Shown here: positions 27,731-36,542 of the stretch, piece by piece
Numbering within the stretch: the stretch's first letter is position 1
Layout of the letters: every line of letters begins with the position of its first letter
NCBI RefSeq assembly: GCF_018141185.1
Contig: NZ_CP058560.1
Location: 2,003,501-2,067,500, forward strand
Length of the DNA stretch: 64,000 nt
DNA from: Methanobacterium alkalithermotolerans
GTDB taxonomy: Archaea > Methanobacteriota > Methanobacteria > Methanobacteriales > Methanobacteriaceae
Reading direction: 5' to 3'
Notes under the pieces: model-generated
Databases searched by the model: none
What the model was told of the DNA's origin: nothing
Seen by the model: the letters and a program-made list of their open reading frames with translations, nothing else
Program-made: the position numbers and the translations under genes

Positions 27731-28966
27731 TCACGGTGAAAAATTTCCAGAGGAGTGCAAAAACAATCTATCTTTCATCTTAATTATTCTATCTCGGGAA
27801 TTGTAAATTCTAGGTTTCCCACATCCACATGCACAGTAATCATATTGAAAACAAATTAAATAAAATGCCTCTTTTGACTTTAAGTTAGCAATATTCATTT
27901 TCTTAGTATTTCTAAGTATTCGCCGGCCTAATCTGTCTTTTTCAATATCTTTTCCAAGGAATAGCGGAGTTTTCACTGCTGAAGAAAATTTAAAACTACC
28001 CCTGACGATTTTCCTTTCTTTTGAACGATTCAATATTAATTCAGATCCATTTAAATTCATATGGGGGTCACGAAAGGGGATTCCTGCATCAGAAAGTGCA
28101 ATCATCCTCTCATCATCTCTTGAAATATCTTCTTTTATATTTTCAAGTGATAAAGAGGCTACTGTACCCCCGGATTTTCTACCAAAAGAGGGTCCTTCAC
28201 CTATATGAAACCCTGCTTCAACAAAAGCAGCCCTGACTGGAGCAGCAGAGGTATAAGTACATATTACACCGTCATTTTTAATAATTTTCTTCAATACTTT
28301 TAAAAATTCAACAGAGTAGAGTTCCGGGGCTTTAGAGGGGCTGAAAGGGTCTAAAAAAATGGCATCATAATAACCCTCTTTTAGATTAAGTACCACCTGG
28401 CGGGCATCCTCTATAATTACATTTAAAAATAAATTAGAGGGTATTTCATGTTCCACCTCACGGGATCTGGCAAATTTTTGTTTTATAAGCTCTTCTTCAT
28501 AGGCTTTCTTTATATTAAGATGAGATTGCACCGGGCTGGGAACCAACAATCCTGCAGCCACAGTTTCTGTGGAAATTTCCACCATATCCAGACTTAAAAC
28601 TATATCCTCCTTTGAAAGAGGATCTAAATAGTCTATAAGAGCAGCAGCATTATATCCCAGGCCACAACATATATCCAGAACCTTAATATTCTTTTTATTT
28701 TCTAAAAGAGATGGTTTAACAAATTTTTCCACAGATTCGGTGATAGCACCGTGGTGAGTGTGCATGGTCTCGGATTTTCCTGATACTTCATTTGAATTTA
28801 AAGTATAAGAACCATCTTCAGTTTTAATTAAGAATTTTTTAATTTCTTTTTGCCCCTTAATCCGTGCAAGAGAGTCCCCTTCTATTTCCTTTTTAAAATA
28901 ATGTTTTATAATATCCATGGCCTCTTTTTGAGGCGTTAATGAAGTATCAACCTGCTTTTTTGTCAT
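27731..28966 (-). CDS. MnmC2/MnmD-like SAM-dependent methyltransferase
   Basis: 411 residues. The central domain matches the methyltransferase half of MnmC, which methylates nm5U34 of tRNA to mnm5U: VLDICCGLGYNAAALIDYL for SAM binding and DAIFLDPFSPSKAPELYSVEFLK, the DPFxPxxxPELW-like signature. The FAD oxidase half of MnmC is absent. A C-terminal cysteine cluster (CFQYDYCACGCGKPRIYNS) may bind zinc and is not part of bacterial MnmC. Probably acts on wobble-uridine of tRNA; no MnmE/MnmG genes are nearby. Single gene, divergent from glycosyltransferases. Confidence 0.8.
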   Translation of the reverse strand: MTKKQVDTSLTPQKEAMDIIKHYFKKEIEGDSLARIKGQKEIKKFLIKTEDGSYTLNSNEVSGKSETMHTHHGAITESVEKFVKPSLLENKKNIKVLDICCGLGYNAAALIDYLDPLSKEDIVLSLDMVEISTETVAAGLLVPSPVQSHLNIKKAYEEELIKQKFARSREVEHEIPSNLFLNVIIEDARQVVLNLKEGYYDAIFLDPFSPSKAPELYSVEFLKVLKKIIKNDGVICTYTSAAPVRAAFVEAGFHIGEGPSFGRKSGGTVASLSLENIKEDISRDDERMIALSDAGIPFRDPHMNLNGSELILNRSKERKIVRGSFKFSSAVKTPLFLGKDIEKDRLGRRILRNTKKMNIANLKSKEAFYLICFQYDYCACGCGKPRIYNSRDRIIKMKDRLFLHSSGNFSP

Positions 28967-29070
28967 TTTATCCCTAATTAAAAACCTATAAATATTATTC
29001 TAATTTTAATAAACTATAAAGTATATCTCTTAAAATAAAATTTTATCCTAAATATGATTTAAGGTTCTGG

Positions 29071-30207
29071 ATGAGTATCCCCATGAAAATAGCCATAGTA
29101 TCTGATTTTTTTGTTCCTCATTATCAAGGAGGAGGAGAAAGGCGCTACTTTGAAATTGCTAAACGTTTAGTCGCCCAGGGACATAGGGTAGATGTAATCT
29201 GTATGAAAATAGAAGGTACACAAAATCAAGAAACTATTGACGGAATAAAGGTGTATCATATTGGACCGGTTATTAAAAATCCTCCACATAGGAGTTCCCT
29301 GGATTTCATGAAATTCATATTAGCTACTTTTAGATGGATTATCCAGCATAATTATGATGTTATCGACGCACAGACCTATGCTCCTCTTTTTCCTTCTTTT
29401 ATGGCTGGTAAACTAAAAAAAACACCAGTGGTGGCCACCATTCACGATGTAAGTAGTGGAGGTGATGATCAGTGGATCCAATCTTCTAAAACTGCGGCTA
29501 TGGTTGAAAAATTTTTATGCAGGCTACCTTATGATAAAATAATCACGGTAAGTAATGCCACCAAAAAATCACTCATTGAAAACTATGGAACCAATGAAAA
29601 CCGGGTTGAAGTAGTTTATAACGGGGTGGATCTGGAATTAATTGATTCAGTAAAAATTAGTAACCAGCAGGAGAATAACTTAATATTCGTGGGACGTCTA
29701 GTACCCCATAAACATGTTGACCATTTACTGAGAGTAATTAATTTATTAAAAAATGAAATCAGTGATATTAAACTCGTTATTGTGGGCCAGGGTAGAGATA
29801 AAGAAAATCTAATTAATTTAACCCGCCAAATGAATCTCCAGCGTCATGTTAAATTTTTGGATAACCTTAGTTATGAAGAATTAATAAAAGAGATAAAAAA
29901 ATCCAGTGTTCTGGTATTACCCTCCACCAGGGAAGGTTTTGGCATGGTTTTGGCTGAGGCTGGGGCCTGTAAAATTCCAGTGGTTGCTTATGCATCTGGG
30001 GGGGTCCTTGAGGTTGTGGAAAATGGTTATAATGGTTATCTACTCGAACCTTATGATTTAGAGGGATTAGGCAAGAAAATCAAGCTCCTATGTGAAAACC
30101 ATTCAAAATCCACTAAACTGGGATTAAATGGATATGAAAAGGTTCAAAGATATTTCACCTGGGATATTGTTCTTAAATCAATATTAAACATATACCAAAA
30201 TTTTTAG
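29071..30207 (+). CDS. glycosyltransferase family 4
   Basis: 378-residue GT-B retaining glycosyltransferase. N-terminal KIAIVSDFFVPHYQGGGERR is the acceptor-side loop typical of GT4; the C-terminal half has NNLIFVGRLVPHKHVDHLL and the nucleotide-sugar EX7E segment STREGFGMVLAEAGACKIPVVAYASGG. Probably builds surface glycan or N-glycan precursors on the cytoplasmic face. An ATG four codons downstream is another possible start, but AGGT is spaced well for the first. Followed by a GT2 gene nine bases on. Confidence 0.9.
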   Translation: MSIPMKIAIVSDFFVPHYQGGGERRYFEIAKRLVAQGHRVDVICMKIEGTQNQETIDGIKVYHIGPVIKNPPHRSSLDFMKFILATFRWIIQHNYDVIDAQTYAPLFPSFMAGKLKKTPVVATIHDVSSGGDDQWIQSSKTAAMVEKFLCRLPYDKIITVSNATKKSLIENYGTNENRVEVVYNGVDLELIDSVKISNQQENNLIFVGRLVPHKHVDHLLRVINLLKNEISDIKLVIVGQGRDKENLINLTRQMNLQRHVKFLDNLSYEELIKEIKKSSVLVLPSTREGFGMVLAEAGACKIPVVAYASGGVLEVVENGYNGYLLEPYDLEGLGKKIKLLCENHSKSTKLGLNGYEKVQRYFTWDIVLKSILNIYQNF

Positions 30208-30216
30208 GAGTTTTCC

Positions 30217-31197
30217 ATGCCTGAGACTTATATCATAACCCCGGATTACAATGGAAAAAGATTTTTAGAAAATTATTTTTCTTCAATATTATATCAAAGT
30301 TATACTAATTTTAAAATTATATTGGTGGATAATTCACCAAATAATGATTCAATTGATTTTATAGGTGAAAATTATCAAGAAGAACTTCTCTCGAATAAAA
30401 TTAGAATTATAAAAAACTCTATAAACCATGGATTTGCTAAAGCAAACAACCAGGGAATAAATGAAGCATTAAAAGACCCTGAATGCAAATATATTATTTG
30501 TTTAAACAACGATACTGAAATAAAAAAAGATTTTCTGGATAAAATAATCTCTTCTGCCCGTAAACACCCTCAAGCAGGAAGCATTCAACCTAAAATGATA
30601 TGGGGACAACAACCGGATTTAATGGATTCTGCTGGCCTGGAATACTCCAGAAATGGACTGGGATTTAATAGAGGTGCCTATGAGAATCCTGAAAAATATG
30701 ATGTTGAAGAAGAAATTTTAGGTTGCTGTGCTGGAGCCTGTTTATATCGTAGAGAAGCACTGGAAGATGTTAAAATTGATGGGGAATATTTTGACGAGGA
30801 TTTTTTTGCCTACTATGAAGATTTCGATCTGGCTTTGAGTTTAAGATGGGCTGGATGGTCTTCCTGGTACTGCCCTGAAGCTGTGGTTTGGCATTACAAA
30901 GGAGGGACTAAGCTACCACAAAGTGACTTTACAGTATATCATAACTGGAGAAATTATACCTGGACACTATTTAAGAACTTACCTTATTCATTTCTCATAT
31001 GGAATTTCCCCCTAATATTGATTGCAGAAATTTCCCAGATTGCTTTAAATTTAGTTCGGGGGAATTATATTATACTTAAATCTAAAAAAGATGCTTACAT
31101 AGGATTAAAAAGGTTCATAGATAAAAAAAAGAGAATTAAAAGAAAACATCCTTTTAAGGAGATAAAAAAATTTTTTATTTTAAAGTGGAGACCTTAA
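30217..31197 (+). CDS. glycosyltransferase family 2 (rhamnosyltransferase-like)
   Basis: 326-residue GT-A enzyme. ILVDNSPNNDS and the LNNDTEIKKDFLD segment (DxD-like, about 95-110) mark the nucleotide-sugar and metal site; EDFDLALSLRWAGW is the acceptor/catalytic ED motif. The first strand reads YIITPDYNGKRFLENY, a slight variant of the usual VxxYNG. The tail is very basic with a hydrophobic stretch (FPLILIAEISQIALNLV), suggesting membrane association. GGAG ribosome site. Co-transcribed with the preceding GT4. Confidence 0.9.
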   Translation: MPETYIITPDYNGKRFLENYFSSILYQSYTNFKIILVDNSPNNDSIDFIGENYQEELLSNKIRIIKNSINHGFAKANNQGINEALKDPECKYIICLNNDTEIKKDFLDKIISSARKHPQAGSIQPKMIWGQQPDLMDSAGLEYSRNGLGFNRGAYENPEKYDVEEEILGCCAGACLYRREALEDVKIDGEYFDEDFFAYYEDFDLALSLRWAGWSSWYCPEAVVWHYKGGTKLPQSDFTVYHNWRNYTWTLFKNLPYSFLIWNFPLILIAEISQIALNLVRGNYIILKSKKDAYIGLKRFIDKKKRIKRKHPFKEIKKFFILKWRP

Positions 31198-31221
31198 GAA
31201 TCCATTATTTATCTATTTTAA

Positions 31222-32160
31222 TTACTTTTTTTTATTTAAAATGAAAACGCACTGGTCTCCTAAATTTTTATTATTCAATTGTTGTGCTTTCTTTTTAAAC
31301 TCCCTGATTTCTTTTTTGGTGAAAATACTTTTTTTGGGATTTATTAAATAAGATTCATCATCCATAAGGGCTATACCTCTTTTATATTGCTCACTTCCAT
31401 AAAAAAAGAACTCATCTGAATCATATACTATATCCTGAAATTTAAGGTTACTTTTCTTAAGGAGGATATCAAAACTCTGCCGGGTATGCAGCAGAATATG
31501 GCGTGGAGCATCAATCTGAACCCAGTTTACACCATAAATATCCCAGATATAATCATTTTTAATGGGCATGGCTATTATACATGTTCCACCAGGAGATAAT
31601 AGATCATGCACCTTTTTTAGTATGCTGGAGTGATCTATTAAATGTTCAAAGGAGTGATCAAATAGTATTAGATCAAATTCTTCCGAGTTACTAATCTGGT
31701 GTATATTATTTTTTTTTATACAACCTGATTCATTTTTTACATAAGGATCTATACCTAATGCCTTTTCAAAACCCATATCATTTAATGCTATTATCAGGTC
31801 ACCGCTTCCACTTCCAATATCCAGAATTCTAGTTTTTTTATCAATATTTTGAAGTGCCAGAATATCAAAAAAACTTTTTTGAAATTTTAAACTAAGTAAT
31901 CTGCCTATTGAACTATTTTTAAATAAGACATACTCCACCCACTTTTTTTTGAGCAGCCGCTTTAACCTTCCGTCGTCTTTGAAGGAATAATAATCATCAA
32001 AGTTATAATATCTACTGAAATCATCAGGAGGATTTATTAATTCCAGGCATCCGCATTTAGAGCATTCCATATACTTAAAATCTTCATTAAAACCGAACAT
32101 CATTTCTTTAACTAAAAAAACTTTGTTTTTTAGATTATTTTCACATATTTTACATTTCAT
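31222..32160 (-). CDS. class I SAM-dependent methyltransferase with N-terminal zinc-binding motif
   Basis: About 312 residues. It starts with two CxxC pairs (CKIC and CSKCGC, residues 3-40), a zinc site frequent in sugar C-methyltransferases, followed by a Rossmann methyltransferase domain with ILDIGSGSGDLIIALNDMG, a FDLILFDHSFEHLID motif and LSPGGTCIIAMP. Likely methylates a glycan or nucleotide sugar, judged from glycosyltransferases on both sides. The ATG at 32160 has GAAGGG upstream, so it is preferred over an in-frame TTG 15 bases earlier. Confidence 0.82.
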   Translation of the reverse strand: MKCKICENNLKNKVFLVKEMMFGFNEDFKYMECSKCGCLELINPPDDFSRYYNFDDYYSFKDDGRLKRLLKKKWVEYVLFKNSSIGRLLSLKFQKSFFDILALQNIDKKTRILDIGSGSGDLIIALNDMGFEKALGIDPYVKNESGCIKKNNIHQISNSEEFDLILFDHSFEHLIDHSSILKKVHDLLSPGGTCIIAMPIKNDYIWDIYGVNWVQIDAPRHILLHTRQSFDILLKKSNLKFQDIVYDSDEFFFYGSEQYKRGIALMDDESYLINPKKSIFTKKEIREFKKKAQQLNNKNLGDQCVFILNKKK

Positions 32161-32276
32161 TAATAAACCCTTCAAATTTTATTCCATTATTAAAATGAGT
32201 ATATGATGACCTATTAAAATATATTGAATGTTATACTATCCACTTATAGGGCTACTAAAAAGATTAAGGGCGTGCA

Positions 32277-33245
32277 ATGAATAAAAAAATATTATATATT
32301 CACCAGGGATCTCATCCGGTTCATGGGGCATTTGCATCTGTTATAACATCTAATTATGTTAATGCAGGTAATACTTATTTTCAAATGTTTTTAAGATTAT
32401 TTAATTCAATTAAAGATATTAATTATGATATAGCTTTTTTAGAAGGTGGAATGTGTTTGCCCTATGCTTACATTAAAAAGCTTTTTAATCCGCGTATGAA
32501 GATAATTCTTTTAAATGCAGACAATTTTTTTTATATTCTACCACGTTCTAATTGGATAAAATTCAATATAATGATATTTTTCTTGTCTTATGTTGATAAT
32601 ATAATTGCTATTTCGGCCATGAATAAAATTGAAGCATCAAAATACTTTGCAGGAGATATTAAAGTAGTAAATTCATTTGGAGTTAATAACTATTTCCATA
32701 ACAATCCCCATCTTAATTCTAATAAGTTACTATTTATTGGTAGCCATAGATTAGATAAAAGATATGATTTACTCATTAAAGCTGTAGAATTACTAAATAA
32801 TGAAAAATTTAAATTTGAATTGTATTTAGTTGGTTCCTGTTGTGATAATATTGATGTTGATTTTCCTTGGCTGCATAAGGAGGGTTTTCAAAAAAATATT
32901 AAATATTATTTTGAAAAATGTTCGATGTATATACATCCTTCTGATTTTGATCCGTGTCCTGTAACAATATTTGAGGCAATGTCTGCAGGTATTTTAACAT
33001 TAATCACTAAATGTACAGGACAATCCGATATTTTTAGTAAAAATAATCTGGGATGCTTAATTTTAGAAGATAATGACCCGGAAATAATAGCTGAAAAAAT
33101 TAACGAAATTTACCAAAAACCATTTTCATGGAAAAAAAAAATTTCCCGGCAATGTGTTAATACCAGTAAAAAATACTCCCAAAAAAATCAAACTGAAAAA
33201 TTTTCAGCAATTTTTAAAAAAATATGTCAGGATTATTCAGATTAA
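32277..33245 (+). CDS. glycosyltransferase (GT4-like)
   Basis: 322 residues. The C-terminal half shows a GT-B pattern: LLFIGSHRLDKRYDLLIKAVELL, then HPSDFDPCPVTIFEAMSAGILTLITKCTGQSD with the EX7E-like acidic residues. The N-terminus is more divergent. Codons and composition are even more AT-rich than in its neighbours, and the local gene orientation alternates, as expected for exchangeable surface-glycan genes. AAGGG ribosome site. Confidence 0.78.
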   Translation: MNKKILYIHQGSHPVHGAFASVITSNYVNAGNTYFQMFLRLFNSIKDINYDIAFLEGGMCLPYAYIKKLFNPRMKIILLNADNFFYILPRSNWIKFNIMIFFLSYVDNIIAISAMNKIEASKYFAGDIKVVNSFGVNNYFHNNPHLNSNKLLFIGSHRLDKRYDLLIKAVELLNNEKFKFELYLVGSCCDNIDVDFPWLHKEGFQKNIKYYFEKCSMYIHPSDFDPCPVTIFEAMSAGILTLITKCTGQSDIFSKNNLGCLILEDNDPEIIAEKINEIYQKPFSWKKKISRQCVNTSKKYSQKNQTEKFSAIFKKICQDYSD

Positions 33246-33358
33246 ATAATATTTTTTCTATTCCCCTATGTTAAATGTATGAGCTTAAAAAAAGTCATTA
33301 GCTTTAAAAAAGGGTAAAAATAGGAGAGATTTATTAAAACTGATTTTATTTTAATATA

Positions 33359-35137
33359 TTACTCCACTGTAACACACTTTGCCAGATTCTTAGGTTTATC
33401 TGGATCAATACCCCGGGCCACACTCATATAATAAGAAAGTAGCTGTAAGGGCACCACATAAGGGATGGGGGACATAATTTCATCAATAGAATCATCCACT
33501 CCAATCACATCTTCTGCTTCTGACTGGAGATTTTCATCACTTTCTGCCCCCACGGCAATTACATGGGCTCCTCGGGCTCTTACTTCTTCTACATTACTAA
33601 CGGTCTTATCATGGCTTTCTCCTGGTGGAGTAACTGCAACCACAGGTACTTCGTCATCAATTAAAGCCAGGGGGCCGTGTTTTAATTCTCCAGCTGCATA
33701 GCCCTCCCCATGGATATAGGTTATTTCTTTTAGTTTCAGGGCACCTTCCAGGGCAGTAGGGTAGGAAAATCCTCTTCCAATAAAGAAAAAGTCCTGGGCA
33801 TCCCGGTATTTTTGAGCTATAGCTTTAATGTAATCTTCATTATCCAGCATGTTCTGTATTATCTGGGGTATTTCGTGTAGTTTATCAACCAGATCACCAT
33901 GCTTACATAATAATCCTGCCAGCATATATATGCAGGTTAGCTGACTGATATAAGTCTTGGTGGCCGCCACTCCAATTTCTGGGCCTGCCCGGGTGTAAAT
34001 TATGTAATCTGCTTCCCGGGTAGCGGTACTTCCCAGAACATTTACGATAGCCAATGTTTTTGAGGTATTTTTAGCCGTTCTAAGTGCTTTAAGAGTATCT
34101 GCTGTTTCCCCTGATTGGCTGATTAATATAACCAGAGTATCTTTATCCAGAGACCCTGCAGAATATTTAAATTCAGAGGCCAGTATAACATCGGTGGGTA
34201 TTCCTCCCAGACTTTCAAACAGGTATTTGCCAATTAAAGAAGCATGATAGGATGTCCCGCAGGCTACAAAACAAATCCTTTTAACATTTCCCATTTTATT
34301 AACTATTTTTTCTATATCTGTTAATTCCATAAGGGTGTTTTTAATAGCTTCTGGTTGTTCATGTATTTCTTTAATCATGAAATGATCGTAACCTCCTTTT
34401 TCTGCCATATCAGGAGTCCAATCAATTATGTGAACCTCTTTTTTAATTATTTCCCCTAATTTATTCTTAATAGTGATTCCCTTTTTCTCCAGGATTACCA
34501 TCTCATCGTCTTCCAGGTATATGATGTTTTTGGTATGCTTTAGGATAGCAGGTACGTCTGAAGCAAGGAAATACTCTCCGTCTCCTTTTCCTACAATTAA
34601 GGGACTTTCTTTTCTAACCCCAATAATTTTTCCAGGTTCTAAACTTGACATTACTGCAATAGCATATGATCCATGAACATATTTTAAAGCAGCCCTTACA
34701 GAATCCTCTAAATTGCTGCCGGATTTCATGTACTTTTCTATGAGATGCGGTAAGATTTCTGTGTCTGTTTCAGATTTGAATACATGTCCCTGGGAAATTA
34801 AATCTGATTTAAGTTCCTTGAAATTTTCTATAATACCGTTGTGAACTACAGAAACCGTACCATTACAGTCGGTATGGGGATGAGAATTGGCTTTAGTGGG
34901 TATTCCATGAGTGGCCCACCTTACATGGGCAATACCCATATTTCCTGGCAAATCAGAAAGCCTTACTTTTTTATCAACTTCACTAATTTTTCCGCTGTCC
35001 TTTTTGATGTGAATCTCTGAAGTGAGCGTAGCAATGCCCACAGAATCATAACCCCTATATTCAAGTTTTTTAACACATTCTAATAATATAGGAGCTGCCT
35101 TTTCTTTTTTTAAGATACATCCAACTATTCCACACAT
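33359..35137 (-). CDS. glmS: glutamine-fructose-6-phosphate aminotransferase
   Basis: Makes glucosamine-6-phosphate from fructose-6-phosphate and glutamine, the entry to amino sugars for pseudomurein and glycans. N-terminal class II amidotransferase domain with Cys2 (MCGIVGC), YRGYDSVGIA, HVRWATHG; then two SIS sugar-binding domains (ACGTSYHASL, ISQSGETADTLKAL, FIGRGFSYPTALEGALKLKE) and the C-terminal KNLAKCVTVE tail with the active-site lysine region. The second of two adjacent ATG codons is used, because it gives Cys2 and better spacing to AGGTGA. Confidence 0.96.
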   Translation of the reverse strand: MCGIVGCILKKEKAAPILLECVKKLEYRGYDSVGIATLTSEIHIKKDSGKISEVDKKVRLSDLPGNMGIAHVRWATHGIPTKANSHPHTDCNGTVSVVHNGIIENFKELKSDLISQGHVFKSETDTEILPHLIEKYMKSGSNLEDSVRAALKYVHGSYAIAVMSSLEPGKIIGVRKESPLIVGKGDGEYFLASDVPAILKHTKNIIYLEDDEMVILEKKGITIKNKLGEIIKKEVHIIDWTPDMAEKGGYDHFMIKEIHEQPEAIKNTLMELTDIEKIVNKMGNVKRICFVACGTSYHASLIGKYLFESLGGIPTDVILASEFKYSAGSLDKDTLVILISQSGETADTLKALRTAKNTSKTLAIVNVLGSTATREADYIIYTRAGPEIGVAATKTYISQLTCIYMLAGLLCKHGDLVDKLHEIPQIIQNMLDNEDYIKAIAQKYRDAQDFFFIGRGFSYPTALEGALKLKEITYIHGEGYAAGELKHGPLALIDDEVPVVAVTPPGESHDKTVSNVEEVRARGAHVIAVGAESDENLQSEAEDVIGVDDSIDEIMSPIPYVVPLQLLSYYMSVARGIDPDKPKNLAKCVTVE

Positions 35138-35210
35138 CATTTCACCTTTAAGACCTGTTGGTCATAATTTCTGTTATTATTTGATTTTATTATAAATTTT
35201 AAATCTGCAG

Positions 35211-35228
35211 TGATATCAATGGATATCA
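35211..35228. promoter_or_regulatory. inverted repeat in glmS/purS gap
   Basis: TGATATC-AATG-GATATCA is a perfect 7-4-7 inverted repeat about 20 bases upstream of a TATA-like TTTATAAT (minus strand) for glmS. Operator-like; the protein is unknown. Confidence 0.35.
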
Positions 35229-35275
35229 TTATATTTAATCAAAACCACAATATATCACTATAATTTAATTTACAT

Positions 35276-35283
35276 CTATATAA
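35276..35283 (+). promoter_or_regulatory. TATA box for purSQ
   Basis: TATATAAG about 80 bases upstream of purS, in good distance for a leader of about 50 bases that ends with a GGTGAT ribosome site. Confidence 0.45.
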
Positions 35284-35358
35284 GCCTTTGAGCACAATTA
35301 ATTTAAGAAGATATGACATTAATTAGTTTTTATATTAGGATTCAGTTGCGGTGATGTT

Positions 35359-35613
35359 ATGAAATACAATGTAGAAGTAAAGATTAGCCTAAAAAAAGGG
35401 ATGTTAAATCCTGAAGCATCAACCATCCAAAGAGCACTTGCCCTTTTGGGTTATAATGTCCATGAAACAGATACTATTGATATTGTAAAGTTTTCTATGG
35501 ATGAGGATAGTGAAGAACTGGTAAAAAATGAAGTAGAAGACATGTGCCAGAGACTCCTGTGCAATCCGGTGATTCATGATTATATGATAGATATTAATCC
35601 TCAAGAGGATTAA
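35359..35613 (+). CDS. purS: phosphoribosylformylglycinamidine synthase subunit PurS
   Basis: 84-residue small subunit that joins PurL and PurQ in purine synthesis. The family pattern is clear: YNVEVKISLKKGMLNPEASTIQRALALLGY and CQRLLCNPVIHDY. GGTGAT ribosome site seven bases upstream. Followed by purQ 32 bases on; purL is not in the window. Confidence 0.95.
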   Translation: MKYNVEVKISLKKGMLNPEASTIQRALALLGYNVHETDTIDIVKFSMDEDSEELVKNEVEDMCQRLLCNPVIHDYMIDINPQED

Positions 35614-35645
35614 ATGGATATAAAGATATAAACGAGGATTCAATA

Positions 35646-36296
35646 ATGAAAGTTGGAGTAATAAGGTTTCCTGGTTCTAACTGTGATCGGGATGTTTATC
35701 ATGCCCTGAAACTGGCTGGAGGAGAACCCGAATATGTCTGGTGGAAGGAAAATGATCTTTTGCATATGGACGCAGTGGTTATTCCAGGTGGATTTTCTTA
35801 TGGTGACTATTTAAGGGCAGGTGCTATTGCAGCCATAACCCCGGTAATCGAAGGTATAAAAAAATTGGTGGCAGAAGAAAAACCAGTTTTAGGAATATGT
35901 AATGGTGCTCAAATATTATCTGAGGTGGGACTTGTACCAGGAGTATTCACCGTTAATGAAAACCCTAAATTTAACTGCCAGTGGACTCAGCTTAAGGTTA
36001 AAACAAACAGAACTCCTTTTACCCGGAGTTTTAAGAAAGACCAGCTAATAAAAATGCCGGTGGCCCATGCTGAAGGTCGTTATTATAATCCTGATCTGGA
36101 TTTGCTTCAGGACCAGGATCAAATTGTTCTAAAATTCCAAGGTGAGAACCCTAATGGGTCTCTGGAAGGCATAACTGGGGTTTGTGATGAGAGTGGTTTA
36201 GTATGTGCAGTCATGCCCCACCCGGAAAGAGCATCAGAATCCATATTGGGTTCATCTGATGGATTAAACTTTTTTAAGGGAATGATAAATTATTAA
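35646..36296 (+). CDS. purQ: phosphoribosylformylglycinamidine synthase subunit PurQ
   Basis: Class I glutaminase that feeds ammonia to PurL. VIRFPGSNCDRDV at the N-terminus, GGFSYGDYLRAGA oxyanion region, nucleophile LGICNGAQIL, and MPHPERA with the catalytic His and Glu. 216 residues, normal length. Co-transcribed with purS. Confidence 0.96.
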   Translation: MKVGVIRFPGSNCDRDVYHALKLAGGEPEYVWWKENDLLHMDAVVIPGGFSYGDYLRAGAIAAITPVIEGIKKLVAEEKPVLGICNGAQILSEVGLVPGVFTVNENPKFNCQWTQLKVKTNRTPFTRSFKKDQLIKMPVAHAEGRYYNPDLDLLQDQDQIVLKFQGENPNGSLEGITGVCDESGLVCAVMPHPERASESILGSSDGLNFFKGMINY

Positions 36297-36409
36297 ATTA
36301 AAAAATTTATTCCAGAAGGAATATCCCAATCTAAAACTATTTTTTATATAGGTATAGCTAAAGAAATATAATTACTGGCTTAAAAATCTAAATTAAGATG
36401 AGTTTTAGT

Positions 36410-36466
36410 ATGGATTATGATTATCATAATTTTGCACACGGCCCTTGCAAGGATCTTAAGCACTAA
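36410..36466 (+). CDS. putative 18-residue His/Cys leader peptide
   Basis: A very short open frame encodes MDYDYHNFAHGPCKDLKH, with three His and one Cys, in the 246-base gap before cobA. Its first codons overlap a perfect 17-base inverted repeat. The ribosome site is weak (GATGAG about eight bases upstream). It could be a metal-sensing leader, or chance. Tentative. Confidence 0.25.
   Translation: MDYDYHNFAHGPCKDLKH
36414..36430. promoter_or_regulatory. 7-1-7 type inverted repeat upstream of cobA-hemD
   Basis: ATTATGATTATCATAAT is a perfect 8-1-8 inverted repeat about 115 bases upstream of cobA. Its size and symmetry resemble Fur/DtxR-class metal-regulator sites, though the sequence is not the bacterial Fur consensus. 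It would suit control of tetrapyrrole (cobalamin, F430, siroheme) synthesis by metal. Inference from shape and context. Confidence 0.45.
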
Positions 36467-36542
36467 AAAATAGTTTAACCATATAACGGAATTTATATTC
36501 AAATTTCTGTCTTAAATTGAAATTATCAAAGAGGTTGAATAC

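Noticed and set aside
36430..36466. GC-richer stretch before cobA considered as a tRNA or small RNA
   Set aside because: No cloverleaf or stable fold could be drawn; it is only about 35 bases long.
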